Positions 35,435 through 42,438 of a stretch of DNA of 64,000 nt are shown piece by piece; the stretch's first letter is position 1; every line of letters starts with the position of its first letter. A model generated the notes under the pieces. The model saw only the letters and a program-made list of their open reading frames with translations. It did not search any database and had not been told where the DNA came from. Source of the DNA: Phytohabitans maris (GTDB lineage Bacteria; Actinomycetota; Actinomycetes; Mycobacteriales; Micromonosporaceae); the NCBI RefSeq assembly GCF_031085175.1, contig NZ_JAVHUY010000008.1:62001-126000 (forward strand), written 5' to 3'. Position numbers and translations under genes: made by a program.

Positions 35435-36111
35435 AGGATGCCCCTCTCGATGACGGTCCGGACGCTCGGGTGCTCCAGCACGTCGAGGCTGTGCCCCGGC
35501 GTGGTCACGACGATCCGGCCGGCGCCCCACCGCCGGGTCCAGATCGCCGGCGAGGTGATCGGCCGGTGCCACGGGTGCCACGGCCGGGTCGGGTGGGTGG
35601 TCGTGGCGAGCACGTCGACGAGGTCGTCGTGGAGCACCCAGTACTGCTCGGTGGCCAGGTCGAAGTCCTCGACGCCGGCGGTGACCGGGTGCTCGCGGCC
35701 GAGGGCGGTCAGGTTCACCGTGTACGGCAGGTAGTTGTCCTCCTGCCCGCCCTGCCGCTCGCACGGCTCCTTGCCCGGGTGGGTGGCGAACTGCCCGCCG
35801 ACCAGTTGCAGGTAGTCCGAGCAGGCGCGGTACGAGTCGACGATCCCGCCGTGCCAGCCGGTGAGCCCGGTGCCCGCCTCGACCGCCGTCCGCAGGCCGG
35901 CCACCTGCTCGCCGGTGATCTGCGACATCGTCACGCACTGCAGCACGAGGTCGGTGGCGGCCATCGCGGCCGGGTCGGCGTACACCTCGGGGGAGCCCTC
36001 GACGCGTACCTCGTAGCCGGCCCGCTCCAGGAACGGGATGAACATGTCCGTGGCCTCCACCGGCCGGTGGCCCTCCCACCCGCCGCGGACCACCAGCGCG
36101 TTCAGCGTCAC
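35404..36111 (-). CDS. ThuA family protein
   Basis: A 235-residue ThuA-type (class I glutamine-amidotransferase-like fold) protein with VVRGGWEGHRPVEATDMF at the start, GTGLTGWHGGIVDSYR in the middle and the end GAGRIVVTTPGHSLDVLEHP. The GTG start follows GGGAG by about 5 bases and lies one base after the stop of the IMPase-like gene. ThuA proteins are linked to trehalose and other sugar use, including oxidised disaccharides. It overlaps the Gfo/Idh gene, so both are coupled. Confidence 0.88.
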   Translation of the reverse strand: MTLNALVVRGGWEGHRPVEATDMFIPFLERAGYEVRVEGSPEVYADPAAMAATDLVLQCVTMSQITGEQVAGLRTAVEAGTGLTGWHGGIVDSYRACSDYLQLVGGQFATHPGKEPCERQGGQEDNYLPYTVNLTALGREHPVTAGVEDFDLATEQYWVLHDDLVDVLATTTHPTRPWHPWHRPITSPAIWTRRWGAGRIVVTTPGHSLDVLEHPSVRTVIERGILWASRTASES

Positions 36112-36112
36112 G

Positions 36113-36907
36113 TCAACTCCCTCGGAACTGCTTGCCGACCATCGCCAGCAGCGCGTCGTGCGTCTCCCGGTCGGCCGCGGCGACCAGGCCGCCGGCCCCC
36201 TCGTACACCGGCTGGCCGCGCAGGCCGGTCACCACGCAGCCGGCCGCCCGGCAGACCGCGACCGGGGCGGCGAAGTGCACGTTGTCGCGCAGGTCGCTGT
36301 CGCTCACGAACCCGGCCCGCCGGCCGGCCGCCACCCACAGCAGGGCCAGCGTCGACGACGACACCCGCGGCCCGAACCGCTGGGTGAACGCCACGTCGCC
36401 GAGCAGGCGTACCGCCCGGAAGCCCGGCCCGTTGGCGAACGGCGGCTCCAGGTTGACGTCGACCAGCGGCACCGCGGCGTCCGGCGTGAGCGGCCGGTCG
36501 GCGCCGTCGACCCGTACCCGCGCCACGGCACCGTCGGTCCAGAAGACCTCGCCGCCGAACGGGTCCGCCGACGCCGCCGCGGTCACCTCGCCGCCGGTGC
36601 GCAGGGCGACGTTGACGGCGACGAGCGGGGTGCGGGCGGCGAAGTTGTGGGTGCCGCAGAGCGGGTCGACCAGCCACACCCGGTCGGCGCCGGGATCGCC
36701 GTCAGCGCCGGACTCCTCGGCCAGCACCGCGTCGCCCGGCCGGGCGGCCCGCAGCACGTCGAGGATCGCCTTCTCCGACTCGATGTCGGCGGCGGTGGCG
36801 AAGTCCCGGCCGGACTTGGCGTACCGGTCCAGCGGCTGGCCGAATCGGGCCCGCACGACGGCGGCACCCGCCTCCGCCGCGGCAATGGCGAGGTCCGCGT
36901 CTGACAT
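36113..36907 (-). CDS. inositol monophosphatase family protein with altered metal-site motifs
   Basis: A 264-residue protein of IMPase size and fold: the AEESGAD glutamate is present and WLVDPLCGTHNFA stands where DPIDGTxNF is usual, so the second aspartate of that motif is cysteine. The C-terminal WDxAA-type motif reads VHFAAPVAVCRAAG, with His in place of Asp. Two metal ligands of canonical members are therefore changed; I believe an actinobacterial subfamily shares the DPLCGT form, so it may still be an enzyme. The ATG directly abuts AAGGA, so the start is uncertain. It is the first gene of the unit with ThuA and Gfo/Idh. Confidence 0.82.
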   Translation of the reverse strand: MSDADLAIAAAEAGAAVVRARFGQPLDRYAKSGRDFATAADIESEKAILDVLRAARPGDAVLAEESGADGDPGADRVWLVDPLCGTHNFAARTPLVAVNVALRTGGEVTAAASADPFGGEVFWTDGAVARVRVDGADRPLTPDAAVPLVDVNLEPPFANGPGFRAVRLLGDVAFTQRFGPRVSSSTLALLWVAAGRRAGFVSDSDLRDNVHFAAPVAVCRAAGCVVTGLRGQPVYEGAGGLVAAADRETHDALLAMVGKQFRGS

Positions 36908-37093
36908 TCCTTGATCATATCGGTCTTTTACCGGTAACCGCCGCCGAGGAGGGGCCGGGTTTCGTCCGCTGCCTCCGCGGTGGCCACGGGTGGTCGAGCG
37001 CCCGGATCGCGGCGTGGGGCCGGCGAAACGGCCGGTCCCCACGCGGTCTCGGCGGGCCGCCGGGCTTGACGCGGGCGCGTACAGTCTCGGCTC

Positions 37094-38137
37094 GTGATCT
37101 TCTCTCGCCGCCGTGCCGAGTCCTCGCCCGTACCCGACGACGCCGCGATCCAGGCGTTCTGGCAGTGGTGGCCGGGCGCCCGCGACCGGGTCCAGGCGGC
37201 CGTCGCCTCCGGCGAGTGGGGTGAGCTGAGCGGCCAGGTCAACAGCCTGGTCGAGGCGATCCACCCGGACCTGCACTGGGAGTTCTCCCGCGGCGTCCGG
37301 GCGGCCCACGCGGTGGTCGTCTCGCCGGCCGGCGCGGCGCCGCTGCGGGCCGTGGCCGCGCGCTGGCTCGCCGCCGCGGTCCCGGCGGACGAGACCTGGG
37401 AGTACCACTGCTCGCGCCAGCCCGACCCGCGCGCCTTCGAGGCGCGGCTGCGGATCGGCGGGGCCGAGCTCGAGCTGGAGAAGCTGCGCTACGGGTTCGC
37501 GGTCGAGGCCGGCCGCCAGCTGATCGACGTCACCGTGTACCACCCGATGTTTCCCGGGCTGCCCGAGGACGTGCGCGGCCAGGTCTGCTTCCTCTCGCTC
37601 GACTGGCTGCTCGGCGAGGAGGGCGTGGAACGCTGGATCGGCGCGGTCGAGTTCGGCGAGGCGCCGCCGGACGACGCCCACCCGCCGGCCGAGCTGCTGG
37701 CGGCGGTGGAGCGGCAGGCCGTCGAGTACAAGGAGCCCACCTGGGTGATGCTCTCCGCGCAGGACGAGAAGGGCTGGCCGATCATCGCCACCGCCCAGCA
37801 GCCGCTGCTGCCGGTCCGCTTCCCCCGCTTCGACACGCACGTGGCGGTGACGCTGCCGTTCCGCGAGGCGAACGAGGGCGGCCTGCCGCTGGACGGCTCG
37901 CTGACCGCCCTGCGCGAGTTCGAGGACGAGCTGACCGCGGCGCTCGCCGGCGACGGTGACCTGCTCGCCCACGAGACCACCCGGAGCAGCCGCGTCCTGC
38001 ACTTCTATGTGGACGGTTCGACCGGCGCGGCGGCGCTCGTCCAGGAACGGCTCGCCGGCTGGCGGGAGGGGCGCGCCGAGGCGAAGTCGTCGTACGACCC
38101 CACGCTGGACGAGGTGGCCCACCTGAACGCGGCCTGA
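37094..38137 (+). CDS. DUF695-like protein
   Basis: A 347-residue soluble acidic protein with a GTG start. The N-terminal half (AFWQWWPGARDRVQAAV, HPDLHWEFSRG, LEKLRYGFAVEAG) has no known catalytic motif. The C-terminal half (about 220-345, PTWVMLSAQDEKGWP, GRAEAKSSYDPT) resembles the DUF695 domain. No signal peptide or membrane segment. It stands alone between the IMPase-like operon and a convergent PH-domain gene. Function unknown. Confidence 0.78.
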   Translation: MIFSRRRAESSPVPDDAAIQAFWQWWPGARDRVQAAVASGEWGELSGQVNSLVEAIHPDLHWEFSRGVRAAHAVVVSPAGAAPLRAVAARWLAAAVPADETWEYHCSRQPDPRAFEARLRIGGAELELEKLRYGFAVEAGRQLIDVTVYHPMFPGLPEDVRGQVCFLSLDWLLGEEGVERWIGAVEFGEAPPDDAHPPAELLAAVERQAVEYKEPTWVMLSAQDEKGWPIIATAQQPLLPVRFPRFDTHVAVTLPFREANEGGLPLDGSLTALREFEDELTAALAGDGDLLAHETTRSSRVLHFYVDGSTGAAALVQERLAGWREGRAEAKSSYDPTLDEVAHLNAA

Positions 38138-38159
38138 CCCGGCCCACGGGCGGGCGCGG

Positions 38160-38690
38160 TCAGAGCCCGGGGAGCATGACCGCCAGTACGCCGGCCGCCG
38201 CCAGCAGGAAGAGCGCGGCCGGCCGGCGCACCCGCGGGGCCGGCGGTGGCTCCGCGCCGGTGCCGCCCAGCCCGGCGTCGTGTGCCGCGCGCAGCCGGGC
38301 CTCGATGGCGGTCGGCAGGTCGCGAGTGGACGGATGCACCCGGGCCAGCCACCAGGGCCGGTCGAAGCGGGCCTCCAGCATCCCCTCGGGCGTCCGGACC
38401 GAGACCCGGTTGTCCCGTACGCCGATCGCCGTGACCTCGGCCCACGGATGGCGGTGCACGCCCCGGCCGTCCACCAGTACGAGGCCGCCGTCGTTCCACA
38501 GCAGGCGCGGGCGCAGGTCGTACCGCCACAGCTCCTCCAGGAGCAGCAGCATGACGCCCACCCACAGCAGCCGCGCCCACAGCCGGTCGGCGAAGGCTCC
38601 CGCCGCGCCGGTCGCGGCGACGGCCACCACCACGGCGCTCCAGCCGAGGACCTGGTTGGGGCGGACGACCTGAGGCTCGGCTTCGCTCAC
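38160..38690 (-). CDS. membrane protein with bacterial PH domain
   Basis: With a GTG start at 38690 the product is 176 residues: two N-terminal transmembrane helices (about 15-55), a bacterial PH-like beta domain (about 60-125, RLLWNDGGLVLVDGRGVHRHPWAEV ...) and a final C-terminal helix (ALFLLAAAGVLAVML). No enzymatic motif. Family members are usually single genes of unknown role. It converges with the DUF695-like gene. Confidence 0.75.
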   Translation of the reverse strand: MSEAEPQVVRPNQVLGWSAVVVAVAATGAAGAFADRLWARLLWVGVMLLLLEELWRYDLRPRLLWNDGGLVLVDGRGVHRHPWAEVTAIGVRDNRVSVRTPEGMLEARFDRPWWLARVHPSTRDLPTAIEARLRAAHDAGLGGTGAEPPPAPRVRRPAALFLLAAAGVLAVMLPGL

Positions 38691-38766
38691 GCGACCGGAT
38701 GGTAGCCCAGCCAGGGCCGGAGCGCGGCGCACCCGGCCGTGACGACCCCGCCGGAGCCGCCGGGAA

Positions 38767-38796
38767 TCCAAACTGGAGCTTGGGGTCCAAACTGGA
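38767..38796 (+). promoter_or_regulatory. two tandem TCCAAACTGGA dyads upstream of a LuxR-type gene
   Basis: The 11-mer TCCAAACTGGA occurs at 38767-38777 and 38786-38796, a 19-bp period (two helical turns). Each copy is itself a TCCA-N3-TGGA palindrome. The second ends 33 bp before the start codon of the LuxR-type regulator. This looks like a pair of operator sites, possibly for autoregulation. Confidence 0.55.
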
Positions 38797-38829
38797 CGGA
38801 GGCGGTCCGCTGGCCTAGCGTAGGCCTGG

Positions 38830-39528
38830 GTGAACGCCATGCCGGAGGATGCGCAGACGGGTCTGGAGCTGGCCGATGTGGCCACTTCCGGCGAGGCGCT
38901 GCCCAGGCGCGCCGGCGAGCTGCTGGCGGTCCTGCGCCGCGCGATGCTCGGCCCGATGCGTACGCTGGCCGCGGTGGCCGGCCTCGTCGACGGGGCGAAC
39001 GCCGGCACCGTGCTCAATGTGGACGGTGGCGTCGAGGCGCTGCCCGGCCTGCCGGGCCACGAGCTGCTGGCCGCCGACTCGCCGCTGCTGGCCGTCGCCC
39101 GCGCGGAGGCGGCCGCGGGGCAGGTGTACCGCACCTTCCTCTGGCCGCTGGGCGGCCGCCACGCGCCGCGCGGGCACGTACGGGTCACGGTCCTGGCCAG
39201 CCCCGCCGACGCGCCCTCCCGGGTGGGCGGCCTGGTGCTGCTCTCACCCCCGGGCGACCTGCGCGGGCTCACCCCGCGCGAGCTGGAGGTGCTCGGGCTG
39301 GTGGTGGACGGCCGCTCCAACGGGCAGATCTCGCACGCCCTCGTCGTCGCCGAGCGCACCGTCGCCGCCCACGTGGAGCACATCCTGGACAAGCTGGACG
39401 CCCCCACCCGCACCGCCGCCGCGGTGCGCGCCGACCGGACCGGTCTGTACGTGCCCGACCAGCGGCAGGCCCCGCGGAGCCCGCTGCCCGCCCCGCGCCG
39501 CCGGGGCCCCCGCCCGCCCCGGGGCTGA
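38830..39528 (+). CDS. LuxR-type HTH transcriptional regulator
   Basis: A 232-residue protein with a GTG start. The N-terminal 150 residues (LPRRAGELLAVLRRAML, LNVDGGVEALPGLPGH) resemble a small sensory domain without a phosphoacceptor. A LuxR C-terminal HTH follows (about 150-205: LTPRELEVLGLVVDGRSNGQ, VVAERTVAAHVEHILDKL). A proline/arginine-rich tail ends the protein. The tandem TCCA-N3-TGGA sites sit just upstream. It precedes the PoxB-like gene by 76 bp and may control it. Confidence 0.85.
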   Translation: MNAMPEDAQTGLELADVATSGEALPRRAGELLAVLRRAMLGPMRTLAAVAGLVDGANAGTVLNVDGGVEALPGLPGHELLAADSPLLAVARAEAAAGQVYRTFLWPLGGRHAPRGHVRVTVLASPADAPSRVGGLVLLSPPGDLRGLTPRELEVLGLVVDGRSNGQISHALVVAERTVAAHVEHILDKLDAPTRTAAAVRADRTGLYVPDQRQAPRSPLPAPRRRGPRPPRG

Positions 39529-39604
39529 CCGCGCCGCGCCGCGTTCCCGTGGCAGGTTACTGGTTCGCCCGTGTACGGGGGATTTTGTCACTAGCATCGG
39601 TGCG

Positions 39605-41353
39605 GTGAGCGAGCCGACTCTGGCCGAGCAGCTGATCGACATCCTGCGCCAGGCGGGTGTGGCGCGGGTCTACGGGGTCGTCGGCGACAGCCTCAACCCG
39701 GTCGTCGACGCGATCCGGCGCACCGAGGGCATCGACTGGGTACACGTGCGCAACGAGGAGGCGGGCGCGTTCGCCGCCGCCGCCGAGGCGCAGCTGACCG
39801 GCCGCCTGGCGGTCTGCGCGGGCAGCTGCGGGCCGGGCAACACCCATCTGATCCAGGGCCTGTACGACGCGCACCGCAGCGGCGCGCCGGTCCTGGCCAT
39901 CGCCTCCCAGATCCCCGCCGCCGAGCTGGGCACCGGCTTCTTCCAGGAGACCCACCCGGAGCGGCTGTTCGGCGAGTGCAGCCACTACTGCGAGCTGGTC
40001 AGCCAGCCGGCGCAGATGCCGCGGCTGGCCCGGATCGCGATCGGCCACGCGCTGGGCCGCGGCGGGGTCGGGGTGCTCGTCGTACCCGGCGACCTCATGC
40101 ACCGCGAGGCCGCACACCCCACCGGCACGAGCGCCCCCGCGGCGGTGACCGGCCGGGTGACGCCCGCCGACGAGCAGGTACGCGAGCTGGCGCGGCGGCT
40201 GGACGAGGCGGACACCGTCACCCTCTTCTGCGGCGCCGGCACCCGCGACGCGCACGCCGAGGTCGTCGACCTGGCCGCCAAGCTCGCCAGCCCGGTCGGG
40301 CACACGCTGCGCGGCAAGGAGTGGATCCAGTTCGACAACCCGTTCGACGTGGGGATGACCGGGCTGCTCGGCTACGGCGCCTGCTACGAGGCGATGCACC
40401 AGGCCGACCTGCTGGTGCTGCTCGGCACCGACTTCCCGTACGAGGCGTTCCTGCCCGGCACCCGGACCGCGCAGGTCGACCACGACGTCACCCGGCTGGG
40501 CCGGCGCACCCCGCTCGACCTGGCCGTGCACGGCGACGTCGGGGCCACGCTGCGGGCGGTGACGCCGCTGGTCCGGCAGAAGGACGACCGGTTCCTGCGC
40601 GGGATGCTGCACCGGCACGCCGAGCTGCTCGGCGACGTGGTCGAGGCGTACACCCGGGACATCGACCGCACCATGCCGATCCACCCCGAGTACGCGGCCC
40701 GGCTGCTGGACGAGATCGCCGCCGCCGACGCGGTCTTCACCGTCGACACCGGCATGTGCAACGTCTGGGCGGCCCGCTACCTCACCCCGAACGGGCGGCG
40801 GCGGGTGATCGGCTCGTTCGTGCACGGCTCGATGGCCAACGCGCTGCCGCACGCGATCGGCGCCCAGCTCGCCTTTCCCGGCCGCCAGGTCGTCTCGCTC
40901 TCCGGCGACGGCGGGCTCGGGATGCTGATGGGTGAGCTGCTCACCGTGGCGATGTACCGGATCCCGGTGAAGATCGTGACGTTCAACAACTCGGCGCTCG
41001 GCATGGTCAAGCTGGAGATGATGGTCGACGGGCTGCCCGACTACGGCACCGACCAGGGCCCGGTCGACTACTCGGCCATCGCGAAGGCGGCCGGCATCCA
41101 CGCGGTGCGGATCGAGGACCCGGCCGACCTGCGCCACGGGCTGGCGGAAGGGCTCGCCCACCCCGGCCCGGCGCTGGTCGAGCTGGTCACCGACCCCAAC
41201 GCGCTCGCCATCCCGCCGCACGTCACGGCCGCCGAGGTGAAGGGCTTCGGGCTGGCCGCCACGAAGGTCGTCCTCGACGGCGGGGTGGGCCGGATGGTCG
41301 ACCTCGCCCGCGCCAACCTGCGCAACGTCCCGCGCCCGTCCTTCACCCGCTAG
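39605..41353 (+). CDS. thiamine-pyrophosphate enzyme, pyruvate oxidase/dehydrogenase (PoxB)-like
   Basis: A 582-residue protein, the usual length for PoxB-like enzymes. The N-terminal domain has the catalytic glutamate in HVRNEEAGAFAAAAEAQ and AGSCGPGNTHLIQGL. The C-terminal TPP site runs from LSGDGGLGMLMGELLT to FNNSALGMV (GDG to NN). The central domain would bind FAD. PoxB makes acetate and CO2 from pyruvate with quinone as acceptor. The GTG start is 76 bp after the LuxR-type gene; an aldo-keto reductase follows 15 bp downstream. Another acceptor or 2-keto acid remains possible. Confidence 0.88.
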   Translation: MSEPTLAEQLIDILRQAGVARVYGVVGDSLNPVVDAIRRTEGIDWVHVRNEEAGAFAAAAEAQLTGRLAVCAGSCGPGNTHLIQGLYDAHRSGAPVLAIASQIPAAELGTGFFQETHPERLFGECSHYCELVSQPAQMPRLARIAIGHALGRGGVGVLVVPGDLMHREAAHPTGTSAPAAVTGRVTPADEQVRELARRLDEADTVTLFCGAGTRDAHAEVVDLAAKLASPVGHTLRGKEWIQFDNPFDVGMTGLLGYGACYEAMHQADLLVLLGTDFPYEAFLPGTRTAQVDHDVTRLGRRTPLDLAVHGDVGATLRAVTPLVRQKDDRFLRGMLHRHAELLGDVVEAYTRDIDRTMPIHPEYAARLLDEIAAADAVFTVDTGMCNVWAARYLTPNGRRRVIGSFVHGSMANALPHAIGAQLAFPGRQVVSLSGDGGLGMLMGELLTVAMYRIPVKIVTFNNSALGMVKLEMMVDGLPDYGTDQGPVDYSAIAKAAGIHAVRIEDPADLRHGLAEGLAHPGPALVELVTDPNALAIPPHVTAAEVKGFGLAATKVVLDGGVGRMVDLARANLRNVPRPSFTR

Positions 41354-41368
41354 AGGGGGTCCCGACCC

Positions 41369-42223
41369 ATGCCCGACACCGTGCACGCGTCGATGGCCGG
41401 CACGATCGACATCGGTGGCGACCTGACGGTCAACCGCCTCGGCTTCGGCGCCATGCGGATCACCGGCCCGGACATCCTCGGCGAGCCGCGCGACCGCGAG
41501 CGGGCGAAGGCGACGCTGCGCCGGGCGGTCGAGCTCGGCGTCAACTTCATCGACACCGCCGACTCGTACGGGCCGGAGGTCAGCGAGGAGATCATCCGCG
41601 AGGCGCTCCACCCGTACCCGGAGGATCTGGTCATCGCGACCAAGGGCGGCCTGGTGCGGCGGGGATCCGAGGCGCCGTGGCCCGCCGACGGCCGGCCGGA
41701 GCACCTCGTCGCGGCGTGCGAGGGGAGCCTGCGGCGGCTCGGGCTGGAGCGGATCCCGCTGTACCAGCACCACCGCCCCGACCCGGCGGTGCCGTACGAG
41801 GACTCGATCGGCGCGCTCGTCACGCTCAAGGAGCAGGGCAAGATCCGGCACATCGGCGTCTCCAACGTGGACGAGCGGCAGCTGCGCACCGCCCAGCGGC
41901 TGACACCCGTGGTCTCGATCCAGAACCGGTACAACGTGGACGACCGCCGCTCGGAGTCCCTTGTGGACCTCTGCGAGCAGGAGGCGCTGACGTTCCTGCC
42001 GTGGGCGCCGATCCACGACCCGGAGGCCGATCCGCTGATCGCCGAACTGGCCCGGCGGCACGGCGCGACGCCGCGCCAGATCGTGCTCGCCTGGCTGCTG
42101 GCCCGCTCGCCGTCGATCCTGCCGATCCCGGGCACCGGCTCGGTGGCCCACCTGGAGGAGAACGTGGCCGCCGCCGCCGTCGAGCTGACGCCGGACGAGG
42201 TGGCGGCCATCCGGCAGTCCTGA
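41369..42223 (+). CDS. aldo/keto reductase
   Basis: A 284-residue TIM-barrel reductase with the tetrad Asp/Tyr (FIDTADSYGPEV), Lys (IATKGGLV) and His (YQHHRPDP), and the NADPH site IPGTGSVAHLEENV. GAGGGGG lies 9 bases before the ATG. It follows the PoxB-like gene closely and is probably co-transcribed. Small aldehydes or keto sugars are likely substrates. Confidence 0.9.
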   Translation: MPDTVHASMAGTIDIGGDLTVNRLGFGAMRITGPDILGEPRDRERAKATLRRAVELGVNFIDTADSYGPEVSEEIIREALHPYPEDLVIATKGGLVRRGSEAPWPADGRPEHLVAACEGSLRRLGLERIPLYQHHRPDPAVPYEDSIGALVTLKEQGKIRHIGVSNVDERQLRTAQRLTPVVSIQNRYNVDDRRSESLVDLCEQEALTFLPWAPIHDPEADPLIAELARRHGATPRQIVLAWLLARSPSILPIPGTGSVAHLEENVAAAAVELTPDEVAAIRQS

Positions 42224-42438
42224 GCACCGGCCGGCCCGCTGACCCGCCCGGCCCGCGTTGACGGGTCGGGGCGACCGCCGGTACATTCACGTCAGTACAC
42301 GTCCGACCTCTTGGCCGCGCGGTGGCACGGCGGCCCGGCCGGCCAGTCCACATCGGTCACCCCGACTCTTCCAGGTGCGGCGGCGCGCCCTGTCCCCTTC
42401 GATCCGCTGAGCCACCACTCAGCGGGAAGGAGCGCGCG

